DNA from: Nannochloropsis salina CCMP1776
Taxonomy: Eukaryota; Sar; Eustigmatophyceae; Eustigmatales; Monodopsidaceae
Length of the DNA stretch: 64,000 nt
Assembly: GCA_004565275.1 (NCBI GenBank)
Contig: SDOX01000008.1
Coordinates: forward strand, 279,327 to 343,326
Direction: 5' to 3'
Shown here piece by piece: positions 8,659 to 20,061 of this stretch; the first letter of the stretch is position 1, and each line of letters starts with the position of its first letter. Position numbers and translations under genes: made by a program. Below the pieces are notes generated by a model, which ran no database searches, had not been told where the DNA came from, and saw only the letters and a program-made list of their open reading frames with translations.

Positions 8659-11637
8659 TCAACGACCCTCGGGCCCTGACTTTGAGATCAAGGCGCGGAT
8701 CTCCAGTCGCATCTCTTGCACCTCGGCCCGCAAGGCAGTCAGCTCCGAAAGAATATCCCGCCATTGCTCCACAGTCAGGGGAGACGGTACGTCCACTTGC
8801 CGCCCCATTTGAGGCGCAAACCGTAGGGACACCGGAAGCATCGTATTGAGCACAAGGCGGAGGAAATAGAAGACGAGGGTGAACACCAGGACTGCAAGGA
8901 TAAAACGATCCCATTTGATCCGTTTGAAAAGGTGGAGGACCGACTGCAATCTCGCAGACTGTGGCGGAAGCAAAGCACCCTCCCCCCGCCCCACACCCGT
9001 TTTCTGCAGAGCACCGCCAGGTTCCTGTCCCGTCCTCCCGCCTTTACCCTCCTTATACACACCAGCCTTCTCTCCCCTCCCTGTATTGTTTTCCACGGTC
9101 CGTCGTAGTGGGTGTGAGGAACGACGCGCCTGTTCACGCGTACGGGATCGCTCGTGGTGTCGACGTGCCACATGCTTTTCAATCATCTCGAACCAGCGGC
9201 GGTGGTACTCCAGGGTATCCGCCCGCGACCGACTTTCGATTATCTTTTTGAACAATGTGCTTTTCACAAACCTGACCTCGAAGGACGTCTCGATAGACAG
9301 GGCGGCTTCTGTCCTCGTCGGGGCCTCAGAGGCGGGCAGGGGTCGGACCACCCAGCGATCTTCCAGCGTAAAGCAATCTCCCGCGGGCACGTTTTCCATG
9401 GAGGAAGATGTCTCTAGGACCATCCCATGTTGACCGAAGACCCGCACACGCTGCAATTGCATGACTAGAGCCGTGGGCGGCCCGACGGGAAGTCCCTGTG
9501 AGAGACAAGGGTCATGAGTTGGCGGGCTTGAGCGGCGATCGACCGTGTGGACGACGAGCCCTTGTCGCCATAACAATGCCCAATCTCTCGCTAGGAAAGC
9601 TTTTACTGAGATGAGAGATTTAGATATGGTGGTGCGACCCCACAAGGGCTACACCCTTTGCTTACGGCGCCCTGAAGCAAAAAGACTTCCCCACGCCCAC
9701 GCGCGCTGTGAGCCCCCACTTACCTCCAGGCTCGAGACAAAGCGAACCACCCGGGTGGCGCCCACTCCCTGGTTGACCTCTTGCCAAGGCGACACCTCCA
9801 CCTCCTTGTCGCCCTGCCATTCTGTTTCCAAGGGAAAACGAGAATGCATCAGGCGTGACGCAAGAGGGAACGTTTACTCGCTCCTGTGGCTCTCCTTGCA
9901 GCCAGTCATCAAGACACATAACTGGCAGAGGCCACTCACGTGACCAGATCAACACCCCCTTACCGTGGTACTTGTCGATTCCCAGGACAGCTTTGTCGGA
10001 GATGAAGTCCCGGAAGAACTCTTGTACTGTAGTTTTCCGGAGTGCGAACTCGAGGCCCCTCTCCTTGAGCGGATGGGCTTGCATGGCCCGCCCAAAGGCC
10101 GCACCCAAGTCTCTCTCCGATGTCACGTTCTGCGTGCTCTCGTTTAGCTCGTCCAGATCCCACATGCCGTCGTCCTCGCCGGAACCCAACGAGATCCCCC
10201 CCCCCGGCGCGAGGGGAGAGGGCGAAGTCGCCCCTCGAAACACGTCTCGCCGCTCCCCCTCGTCGGCCCCTTCATAGGCGTCGACAGTGTGGACGTCTAA
10301 GGGTGGCGGGAGAGCAAGGTCGGGAGACGAGGGGGCGGCAAGAGTGGGGCCAGGCCCCGGTGTGTCAGGGTGCTGCGGGACTCCGCCTGTCTCATCCGAT
10401 GGCTCCCGTGCCGGAAGAAAGTCTCCACCCACCGGCTCCCCTGAGATCCCATATTGCGGTCCTGTCCCTCCTTCTCCGTGGGTGGCGGCCGAGACTTGCT
10501 GCGAGGGCCCTTGCGACCGCGGCTCCGGGGGCAGGGGCGGGTGGGAACCGCGTCTGTCCTCCGCCCCGGCCTCCCGATGCTCCTCCTGTTTCTGGGGCTC
10601 TTTCCGATGACCGAACTGCTGCCGTCGAGACTGCTGGGGCTGCTGCTGGCTGTAGGAAGCAGACACAGACGACGCGGTTTGGGGGCGCCCGGTGCCCGCC
10701 ATGGGCCCGCCCCCGTCCTCCACCACAGTGGTGGTACTATTCTCCATCCTGCCCGTTCTGTCGAGAGAGCGACACTCCATGACGGCCTCACGCGGGACCG
10801 ACGGCATGCGGTGGTACGCACGGAAGCATCGGGCCATCTGCCAGAAACACTCGTCGCGGTCCCAGAACGACCGGAAGCAGTACTCCTTGCCGTGGGTCTG
10901 AATGATTATGCAGTTCGGGATCAGCAAGGCCGTGTTGCCTTTGCTCAGCGTCCGTACTTGGGAGAAGGGAATCTTGATTTTCTTTTCGAAGCCAAAGAAA
11001 TTGCTGTAAAAACTATCGGAGGAAAAGCCTATGAGACGGGTGATGGCGTCATCCTTGTCCTCACTCTCAAGATGGTTGTCTTTCGTCCGCTACCTCCCTT
11101 GTTAGTGCCCCGTTCTTACCATACGAATTTATCAGTGATATATATACGTCCGTGTAACAAGATTTTGCTTTCCACAGCGCAGGATGCGTCATCTCGAATG
11201 CAACCTAAGTTCTCTCCAAAAATTTGCCGAACTATCTCGTCTCGGAAGGAGTCTTCGGGAGTGCGCACGAACGACTCTCTTTTTGAATACGAGCTGCCAG
11301 AAGATCGTCGTACCATCGACGGCTGCTGGTGTTGTTGCTCCGACGAATGGTGGGGCGAAAGTGACGAATTTGCCGGAGGCAATGAAGGCGCCGATGCCGA
11401 GCTGCTCATTGGAGTATCCTCATCAATCATTAAATCTCGACTCCGCCGACGACCTCCGACAGATTCGGTTGTTGCGGTGCTTAATGATGGTGAATTAAAT
11501 GTCGATGGAGCCGAGACGGAATGGGGAGAGGACTCTTGTGTCATGACGCTTTTGAGAGGAGCAGCGGCTTGAGGAATTGTAGTACACAAGAAATCAGAAA
11601 AGAAAGCTATATTCAAAGCACTCGTGCAAAGGAGCAA
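8659..11637 (-). CDS. GRAM-VASt sterol-transfer protein (Aster/LAM family)
   Basis: Four exons fit phase: 11637-11120, 11012-9878, 9813-9724 and 9495-8659; 859 residues if the first Met is used (a later Met at 11544 is also possible). The GRAM domain begins in exon 1 (ILLHGRIYITDKFV) and continues across the intron as CFYSNFFGFEKK, then NTALLIPNCIIIQT and EYCFRSFWDRDECF. The VASt (StAR-like) domain follows: TTVQEFFRDFIS, GPPTALVMQLQRV, VLETSSSMENVPAGD, and FVKSTLFKKIIESRSRADT. One membrane helix (LAVLVFTLVFYFLRLVL) lies near residue 780. Known relatives (Lam/Ltc, GRAMD1) are ER-anchored and move sterol at contact sites with the plasma membrane. The Pro/Ser-rich linker between the domains is unusually long. 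The 64-base second intron is the least certain join. Confidence 0.88.
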
Positions 11638-11884
11638 ATACGCTCTACACCAGCAACCACGTAATTAAGGACGCGGAGAAACGTGATATCGACAGCTAGG
11701 CATCAATTTAGACTGAAGACGGCACGCCACTAGGGCGAACAGAGTGGGACGAGCTCTTGAACTTCGTTGAACGCTAGCAGTTAACCTCCCCTCTCCGCCG
11801 CTAAGTCGTCTCCCCGTGAAAAGTAAATTAAGGATGCATTCACCCCCATAATCTTGAAGTAGTGTTCCCTTTCATTTACATACA
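11638..11884. other. Short intergenic region
   Basis: Separates the start of the GRAM-VASt gene from the 3' end of the WDR74 gene, both on the minus strand. Nothing else is visible. Confidence 0.5.
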
Positions 11885-13598
11885 TCACCTTCGTTGCCGT
11901 TTTGTAGGCCCCGACTTTTGTCTCTGGTGTTTATCAATACCCTTTTCACGGACCCGATTACTCACTTGTTCGGCACTCCTGTCCTCGTCCTCTTCGTCAC
12001 CTCCACCGACTATGTTCAATTCTAAGTGTGTGGGACCGTCATTCCGACGCCCAAATGCCACTTCATCCTCGTCATCCTCCTCTCCGCCCTCCTCATCCTC
12101 CTCCTCATCCTCCTCATCCTCCTCCTCATCCTGGTCCCCACCGTCGCTCGTGTCCTCCCCCATCCCCACCCCATCGTCCACCTCCTCCTCGTTCTCGTAA
12201 ACTCGCTGGACCATATAGCCGTTCTCCTTCCTCTCAGGCGTATCACTGTATGTGCCTCTGCGCAATGCTTCTGCTTTTTCCTCCTCTTCACGGTCGTAAT
12301 CGCCTCCCTCTCCCTCCTCCTCTTCCTCGTCATCCAAACTTAACACATCATCCTCCATTTCCCTCCAGCCATTCGATCCTGTTGCCTTTGCTGCTCGAAC
12401 TTCCTCATCTATCTCCTCTGCTATACCCTTCGAGCCCTTTCGGCCCTGTTTCGCGAACAAAACCGCCGTGAGTCGCTGCTTAAGATAGAAGCGAAAGGCC
12501 TCCTTTCTCGGTCGCCTGAGGTCGTACACACGCGCCATGCGGTCTAGACCTGCAAGGGCCACAAAAGGCAGCGCAGGATTAGGGTGCCTTGCGAGGCCTC
12601 GGACTGAGCCCGCTGGGCCCTCCATGCGGCCCAATAGCGCCATCTTGCCCACGTCGAGTCGATACACGGTGCCTCCCGCGTCCCCGCTCACAAGCTCTGA
12701 GCCTGCTCCTGTCGCCCCCTGCACGCCTCCACTGGCCAAGGCGGTGATTCGATAACCCTCAGGGAGTTCCATGGCGCGCACAGGCCGCCGACCCGGCGCG
12801 CGGACGTCGTAGATGCGAACCTGCTTGTAGCCCGTCCCGATGGCCACCAGACGGCCCGCGCCCCCACCCTCGCTCCCTGTCTCGGCATCCAGGAAATGGA
12901 TGGCCGTGACCCACACGGGCTGTCTGAGACTGAGCTTGTCATGGGCCACGTTTCTGGCCTCCCAGACCGGTGCTCCGGTGCTTACGTCGTAAAGTCCCAG
13001 CTCCCTCTCCTTTCCGCCCGCCGCGACCACATTGGTTGAGCCAAAATTACAGGCCATGCATGTAAGCGGTCCTTTCACTTGCCACTCGTCAATGCAAATA
13101 CCCTTGTCTCCGGTGACTACAGGCTGCCACGGGGCCAAAAGCTTTATCTTCCCGTTCTCATGCGCCACTACAAGCCGTTCCTCCTCCTCCTTTCGTGCGA
13201 GATAAGCGTCCGTGGATGCCATCCCTATTACGTCCTCGTTCACGGCACCTTTGCATTCTCTCACCAGTCTTGGCACCTGCAGTATGGCAAGAAACAAAAT
13301 TACTATTACAGCGCCGGTCGGGTTAAATTTTGATGAAAAGGAATGGTTCAACACGACATTGCATCCATCTCTAAACCAGCACCCAACCAATATGCGGCCA
13401 CCCACACACCTTGGGGTTGTCTTCCCATAAAGTGACGACACCGTCATGCCGAGCAGCGGCATACATAGCCCCTCCTCTCGACCAGCAAAGCGCGCGGATG
13501 CCGCGCGCTCGTTCCTGGCGGCCAGCCACGACGATGCGTTGACCCTCGAGGTCGATTGATTTGAGCAACCCTCCCTCATCCCCCGTGATGATGCGCAT
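11885..13598 (-). CDS. WDR74: WD40 ribosome-biogenesis protein WDR74/Nsa1
   Basis: Two exons, 13598-13410 and 13276-11885, joined in phase 0 across a 133-base intron (donor GTGTGT, acceptor CTGCAG); 526 residues. The start Met opens a propeller strand (MRIITGDEGGLLKSID). WDR74/Nsa1 hallmarks are GGKERELGLYDV, the conserved VWVTAIHFLD, GYKQVRIYDVRAPGRRPVR, and DRMARVYDLRRP. The propeller occupies about residues 1-330. The tail is strongly acidic (runs of Glu/Asp from about 385 on) and ends in a basic nuclear signal (TKRQRR). In yeast, Nsa1 acts in nucleolar pre-60S particles with Rix7/NVL. The gene diverges from RRN3 only about 410 bases away, so ribosome assembly and rRNA transcription factors probably share control. 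Confidence 0.9.
12050..12200 (-). repeat. Acidic codon repeat (GAGGA/GATGA) in WDR74 tail
   Basis: A CTC/CAT-rich plus strand, reading as runs of Glu and Asp on the minus strand within the C-terminal tail of the WD40 protein. It is low-complexity coding sequence, not a mobile repeat. Confidence 0.7.
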
Positions 13599-14007
13599 CC
13601 CTGAGGTGAATGAGAAATGCCAACTCAATTTCCTGAAAACACAACGCCTGTCGCGGACACCACCCGCGCTCCTTCTCTGCGTGTTTCGGGCGCGGGGCGC
13701 CAGGGCAGGGGGGAGGTCGGTCATCACCAAGGACGGCGCAGCGACGAGTGGAGGGGCGAGAGCAGCGAGGTCACGGTCGCGGCCTTGCCCGCCAATGACC
13801 AACCCGTTTTTTCTTTGGGGCGGTCGGCACCGTCTTCTCTAGGCTAACAATCTACGATCCCGTCGTTTTATCCGACAGAGTACTGGACCCGCGTGGCTGG
13901 GCTGGCGTGGAAGGGGAGTGTCGTGTCGACGGGTATCGTGGGCCGCGTGTTCTGCGGCTCGAGTGGAAACGGGCATCACTACCGCAGTAGCCAGCAAAAC
14001 GAGACGC
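13599..14007. promoter_or_regulatory. Shared divergent promoter region WDR74/RRN3
   Basis: About 409 bases separate the two start codons, which point in opposite directions. The stretch has open frames on both strands but no domain signature. Both products act in ribosome production, which makes a shared regulatory region likely. I could not identify a specific operator or TATA element. Confidence 0.5.
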
Positions 14008-16782
14008 ATGGCGCCCGCACTGCACGCCCCGGAGTTAGTGCCCGTGAAGTCGTTCGTCAATACGGCGCTGGCCATGAAGCTACGGGGGAACGGCACAAAT
14101 TACGTACACATCGTCAAGACCATCAGGTAAGAGGCAAATCAAGGGGCAGGAAGGTTGCCGACTACTGTCAGGATGAGGCATTTGTGAGCTTTTGTGTGGA
14201 TATGATATATGCACGAGGTGCATGAGCGTTTACAGACTGTAAGGGAGTGTGGTGGTATTCCAACTGTGTTTGTTGATGAGAATATCTATCCTATTCCTTT
14301 CGCCCGAAATCACAACAGGTCACTTGACGATATGGAGACGCTTCCCCATGTTTTTCTTGCGCTGTCTACGTGCATCACAACCATCACTGCCAACCCAGAC
14401 GCGTTCAAAGAGTTGTTCTCGGCACTCTTTCAATACGACTGGAGCGGAGGGTGTCGGGCGCGAGACGCCTATTCCTGCCTCCTCGCCCACCTTGTCTCGG
14501 CCAAGAGCACCTTCGTGCACCCCGTCCTTCAGATGCTTGCACGCAGCCTAGCTGCTCCAGGACCGCTCCAGGATGACACAGCAAAAAATGGCAATCGCAT
14601 GGCCACGGAGGGTTCGGGAAATGTCCAGGGCTTGATCGATCTGGGGGACACGAATAATGCCCGAAAAGCCGCCGTGCACGAGAGCTTGAGGACCGTGCTG
14701 GCCCTGGTGCCTGCTGGATTCTCCGAGCTCTACCCTGTCCTTGGCCAGGCGTTTCCCCATCGGCGCACCATGGGGCCCGGGGGTGTGGTCAACTACGTGC
14801 GGCAGCTCTTGGTCCTGGCGACCGAATACGCCACTGTCACTGAGCCGGCGAAAGGGATTAGTTCTGGGAGTACCCCGAGCGTTCAAAGCAAGCAACGTGG
14901 TAGTGGGACAGCCCTGGGCGACAAGTTGCTAGCATTGATCCTGGAGAGGTGCCTGGAGCTCGACGTGGAGATCAAGATCGAGGACTCGGGGGAGGTCAGT
15001 GTCGACCATGCGGACAATGCCGCGGAGGCGGGGGTCCACGCGGCCCACGACCCGTCGGCGGCCTTGGTCCTCTCGGAGCATATGTATGTGGAGGATCCTA
15101 CGTACTGTCTGGACATACATCATCCGATGCCGGGGCCGGAGGTTGTGGGGGAGGACGGCGCGGGCGGGGGGGAGGGAGGGGGCCAGGAGGGGGTGGTAGA
15201 CGAGATGGCGGATACGCTGGACTCGATCATGCTCTTGCTCTTTCAGCACCTGGACAAGACGATCGGCTGCGATGGGCAGGCGGCGTCCCGTCTGTTTGAA
15301 GGCCTGGGGCCGGTCTTGGATGGCTCCATCCTCGCCACTCATCGATGCAAGTACGTCCAATTCGCCTTCTTTTACTTGGCCGCGCGGGACCTCAGCGGCC
15401 GCGTCCCTGTCTTGCTGGTGGATCGGCTCTTGGCCCGGGCGGTGGAGGAGGACGACGCGCCTATGGTCACCCGCCTGGCGGCGCTTGCCTACCTGTCCTC
15501 CTTCCTGGTGCGATCGCGGGCTCTGCCGGTCGAGGAGATCGTCCGAGCTCTGACCGCCTTGCTGGAGACGGCGGAGGCATTCTTGGCTCGGCGGGCCGCG
15601 GATTTGATGGTGTATATGGAGCACGCCTGGCTCAAGGAGGAGGATCCGGGGAGCTGGGAGGCTGGTGTGGTGAAGAAGGAGGAGGGGTGGCTGGGGGAAG
15701 AAGAGGCGCCCTATGGGGGGAAGGATCCGATCGAGGGGGACGCGGACGGCCAGGCGGACGACCGCCCCGTGTTTTTCTACTCGCTCTGCCAGGCCATCTT
15801 CTACGTGGTGGCCTTTCACCATTCCAGCTCGGAGGGCGAAGACGTCCTGGGCGTGCGCGCCGCAGAGACAGGAGCCGTCCGCCTGGGTGGTCAGCTGAAA
15901 TCGCGGTTGGGCCGCTTGGCCTGCTCGCCTTTGCGTCCCTTAGACCACTGCCTGGAGAGCGTCAAGCGCGAGTTTCTTCGACTCGCCCGCCTCCATGGCC
16001 TCGTGCCTTGGGGCGCCTTGGGCGGGCTGGGCGGGGGGGAGGAGGAGGAAGAACTCGTGACGGAGGGCAACCACAACCCGCTGAACTCCTACTTCCCCTT
16101 TGACCCATTCCTGCTGAGGCGCTCCTCAGGATTCGTCGCCAGACCGAATGTGTACCGGTACTGGCAAGCGAAGGCGGTCTCGGATGTGATCGAGAAGGAG
16201 AGGAGTGCCTGGGTGCGCGTCAAGGAGGAGGAGCCGGCGGAGGGAGTGGACGGGGCGAAGGGGGTCGCCAGGGAGATCAAGGACGAACCCTGCAGTGACG
16301 AGAGTGGAAGCGAAGGGGAGGGAAGGCTTTACGAGGAGGGAGATGAGGAGAGCGAGGGGAGTGGCTCGGAGGAGGCGCAGGAGGAAGAGGAAGTCGAGGA
16401 AGAGGAGAGGGTCTCTTGGCGCCAGGCGTCGACCAGCGAGAGGTCGGGGTTTGCGTCAGCAGCGCCTCGCTATTGGCCACAGGAACGGGCATGGGCAACA
16501 AAGGGAATGGGGGAGGTGGCAAGGGAAGCCGGACGCCGGAAACGTGTCCGCAGGGACTCCATGGATTACGACCTTCTCGGGGGTGGTGACGAGGGGTACC
16601 GAGGCTTCGACGAGGAGGAGGAGGGCGGGACGGAGGACGAAGGAGTGGAAGCATCCGATCGTGTGGCATTGGCGGCAAGAAAAGGAGTTCTGCTCAGCGA
16701 TCACATTATTGAAGCAGTGGCGGTGGCGGCCTCGGTGTCGCGTGCACGAAAAGAAAGCGTGAGTTCGGTGGGAAGCTGGTAG
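14008..16782 (+). CDS. RRN3: RNA polymerase I initiation factor RRN3/TIF-IA
   Basis: Two exons, 14008-14126 and 14319-16782 (donor GTAAGA, acceptor CACAACAG, codon split 2+1); 860 residues. RRN3 bridges Pol I to promoter factors at rDNA. The N-terminal helix VKSFVNTALAMKLRGNG continues over the intron into HEAT-like helices (LFSALFQYDW). Family blocks are IMLLLFQHLDKT, RCKYVQFAFFYLAARD, RLAALAYLSSFLVRS, and the diagnostic LNSYFPFDPFLLRRSS near residue 640, followed by VYRYWQ. The C-terminal third is acidic and Ser-rich, with a basic patch RRKRVRRDS that may be a nuclear signal. The protein is longer than human RRN3 (about 650) because of acidic insertions (for example near 15160 and 15650) and the tail. 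Confidence 0.92.
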
Positions 16783-17371
16783 AGATAGCAAGAACGGGGC
16801 TAGCAGATGTACATACATCGCAATTTTGTGTTTAGAATACGCTCGATAGCTTTGCATGGGACGCAGGAGAAGTGAGGCAGGAGCAATGTAGTCATTCGGC
16901 TCTCTGCTTTGACCAGAGAAAGCTTCCTCGTGAAGGCCTCCGTCTGTAAGAAAAGCAACTCGGCACTGCGGCATCTCCCACTGATGTCATGTCTTCGGTG
17001 ACAAATCTCAACAATTTCTTTCCCGCTCCCCCACCGCATTCGCACCGGGTCACGGTATGTCATTGGACGGGAACTTAATACATACAATCCATCGCCACTT
17101 CCTTATTGCCTTCCTTCCTGTACTGGCGTACCGACTTACATATGTCCAAGCCACGCATTCCGACTCGCCGTTTGACATCTTAAGATCAATCCAGTTAGCA
17201 TACAACGTCTGAATCGATCGATTCACACAGAATCCAAAAGGAAAAACTTCACTTCGCCTAAGCCTATCGACGCTCCCTTACACATGTCGGCATGTTTATT
17301 GACTCCAATATCATGAACGTGAAAGCAAATACACTACGCTCCTGCTGGGAGTCGCTCTTGCATCGACCATT
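16783..17371. other. Convergent intergenic region
   Basis: RRN3 ends at 16782 and the channel gene ends at 17372 on the other strand. The stretch is richer in A+T than the genes and should contain two trailers. I see no gene or repeat. Confidence 0.6.
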
Positions 17372-20025
17372 CTAAACCCTGAACTCTCCTATTTTACTCT
17401 CCTCATCGAACGAAAACCTAGTGGATCGGTGCTTCGCGCCCTTCTCTTGAGCAGCAGCCAATTTCGCTACGGCCGCATCGAAATCGTCCACCTCCCCGTC
17501 ATCGAGCCCACCCGAGTGCCCTTCATCCTCCGAGGAGGAGGACATGATAATGTCTTCTCTATTCCAGTCCTTAAAGAACGACGTGTACTGCTCATTGAAC
17601 TCCCGTGCGACGATGGCGATCGGCAGCGTCAAAACGAGCAGCGACATGTAATCCAGCATCACGTCGAACACCTCCCCCAATATAGTCACGGGGGTCAACA
17701 TGGCGATCGTTGGCATGGTTGTGGTATCGGAGATCACGTACCACATGGACATGAAACTGTTCGCGTGTGCGGGCTCCACCAAGGTCGGGTCCCTCTGGCT
17801 TGTGGCCGTCAAAAACGCGCCGTCGGGGTATTCAGGCGTGACTCGGAAGCGCCCGCGCTCCACGACAAAGATCAGGCTCGCGAACACCATCGCCAGGCAG
17901 ACCATGGCGATGACGGCCACGCTGATGGCGGGGATGCAGGCCTTGAGGGTCGAAAAGAACAAAGGCGCCCCCTCCGTGTAGGAACCCAGACGCAAGAAAT
18001 TGAAGAGGACACTGAAGTTGAACAGGTGGAAGATGTGCGGAGCTTTGTCCTGCAGCAGGAGACCCTTGGTGGAGACGATCATGTGCATGTAGAAGGGAAT
18101 GATGCGCAGCACGCGGACGATGCCTAAGGCCCGCATGGTCTGGGAGGAGGCCACGTCGGTCGCGATGCGGTCCAGAATGGTCTTGGCGTAGTAGGGCCCT
18201 AGGGCGAGGAGATCGACAAGCATCATGAAGCTGAAAAAATAGGCGACGGTCTTGAAAAGGCCGTTGGGCTCGTAGTGCTTCGCGCTCGGATCATGGGCCG
18301 CGCCGTGGTTGAGGACCCGCCAGGGCACTGCGTGGGCGGTGAAGAGCCGTCCGAGGTAGTCGATCGTGAAAGCCGCCATGGCGAAACCCTCGGCGATCTC
18401 GATCTCCTTGTCCGGCTCGTACTCGCAAATCTCCTCGCAGTAGGGCTCCCCGATCGGACGCTTCTTCTTGTATGCCAGCCGTCGGTGCCCTACCTCGACT
18501 TCGGGCTGCACGAGTCCGTTAAGGTTGAAGAGGCCGACCCCCGGCGTCGTCGGGGCCACCTCGGACATCCAGGAAGGCTCCTCCTCTGTGTCCCCAAGCA
18601 AGTCTGACAAGGCGCGGGGCGGGTAGGACCCCGTGGAGGCACCACCGTAGCCCATCGGGGCATACCCTCCCGTGGCGGGAGGAAACCCCCCCGCGGCTGG
18701 CTGGTAACCGCCAGCGGGAGAGTAACCACCCCCAGAGGGAGGGTAGCCTCCCGCTCCCCCGGCGCTTGGATAGCCGGCCCCTGTCCCCGCGGAGGGGTAA
18801 CCTCCGCCTCCCCCCGCCCCTCCTGTGGGGGCACCGGCATACCCCCCCCCGCCGGCAGCCCCGGCCCCCCCGGCAGGCGCGTATCCTCCCGCCCCTCCCC
18901 CATCGGGAGACCCCGCGCCAGCGTAACCCCCGGTGGTAGCGCCTCCTCCGGCCCCAGATGTGGGATAGCCGCCGGCTCCCCCGCCCCCGGTATAACTCGC
19001 CCCTCCAGCAGCAGCCCCCCCCGCCCCCGCCGCACCCCCCGCAGGAGGATAACCACCACGCGCGGCCCCTCCAGTGCCAGGCGTGTACCCAGCTCCAGCC
19101 CCTCCTGCTCCTCCTGGAGCCCCCCCCGCAGGGGGGTAGCCTGCGCCCCCACCGGCGCCGGGAGCATACCCCCCCACAGCCGCGGGCCCTCCTCCAGCCC
19201 CCGCGTAATCCCCGCCCCCACTCGCAACGCCGGCACCAGCAGGAGCGTAGCCTCCTCCTCCCCCGCCAGCACCACCGTAGCCTCCTTTCGTGCCCCCTGC
19301 TGCGGCTTCTTTCTCCTTCTTTTTCTCGAGGTACTCATCGTACATTTTCTTCCCCTCCAAATAGGAACCCTTGTGGTACACGTCCACGGGCATCACCTTC
19401 GTCGGCATCCCATAGCCATCCCAGCATGTGTAGCCCACAATCATGTGCGGGGGGCACACGTAGGGGAAGTGCTTGAATTCAGGCATGGTGCCCATCATGA
19501 AGGCGATAATCGACATGAAGAGACAGGCATTGATAAAAGCGGAGAATAATCGGGCCGCGAGCGAGTAATCGGGCTCCTCCAGCGTAAGGAAGAGCCGGCA
19601 TCTCCAATTGAGCTCCTCGGGCGTCAGATCGTGGTGACCATGCCCGTGGTCGCCACCGTGCCCGAGGTCCTTCCCGCCGTGATGGCCGTGGCTGGCATCG
19701 TGCGCTTTATGGCCGTGCGACCCGTGCAGGTCCTCGTCAAGCACCTGCAATATGGAATAAGGAGTTTAATATAAACAATTTGCTGAAGATCAGGTGGGTA
19801 ATACACAAAGTTCAACGTTACAAATACACTGAGAGAAAATAATGAAGGGCTGTGTCATGCTTAGCAAAAACCTCCCGCACGTATCCAGAATGTCTGGATT
19901 TGGATACTACGCACAAGCGCAGGTAATTTTGACAATGGAGAGACCACTACCCATTGAATGTAATGTTTACTTGCCTTTGATGGTTTATTTATGGAGTGTG
20001 ACATGTCCATGTCCCCGCCAGCCAT
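17372..20025 (-). CDS. Kv-type six-helix channel-like protein with altered pore and Gly/Tyr/Pro loop
   Basis: Two exons: 20025-19975 and 19744-17372, joined in phase 0 by a GC-AG intron; 807 residues (an upstream in-frame Met at 20061 adds 12). Order: a His-rich N-terminus (about 12 His in 33 residues); S1 about 82-105 (AFINACLFMSIIAFMMG); a very long S1-S2 loop with a Gly/Tyr/Pro/Ala tract (about 166-397); S2 (EIAEGFAMAAFTIDYLGRLF, about 468); S3 (FFSFMMLVDLLALGPYY); S4 with three Arg (MRALGIVRVLRII); S5 (619-644); a pore loop (about 677-699); S6 with LTLPIAIVAREFNEQY, like the PVPVIVSNFN end of Kv S6. The loop MWYVISDTTTMPTIAMLTP aligns with the Kv pore, but TVGYGD is replaced, so K+ selectivity is doubtful. 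Loop Cys residues flank the insertion. Fold is firm; ion and role unknown. Confidence 0.85.
18600..19300 (-). repeat. Gly/Tyr/Pro/Ala degenerate repeat tract (GGYxPAGG type)
   Basis: About 230 codons built from units such as GGYPPAGG, GGYAPAG, GGYPSAG and runs of Gly. The units are irregular in length and spelling, so the tract is old or fast-shuffling rather than a clean tandem array. It lies in the predicted S1-S2 loop of the channel-like protein and is almost uncharged. Confidence 0.9.
19745..19974 (-). other. GC-AG intron in channel-like gene
   Basis: A 230-base intron with donor AAG|GCAAGT and acceptor TTGCAG. The GC donor sits in the otherwise perfect context typical of GC-AG introns, and it joins two phase-0 exons. 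A GTAAAC two bases later would break the frame. Confidence 0.6.
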
Positions 20026-20061
20026 GGCTTGCCCACCTGGTGCGAGCATAGGGAAGAGCAT

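Noticed and set aside
9814-9877. A 57-base alternative intron (acceptor at 9821) in the GRAM-VASt gene
   Set aside because: It gives the wrong reading phase; the acceptor at 9814 keeps the VASt frame.
18490-19476. Frames rich in Gly or Pro across the channel repeat in other frames
   Set aside because: Shadows of the GGY-coding repeat; only the frame flanked by S1 and S2 helices is coherent.
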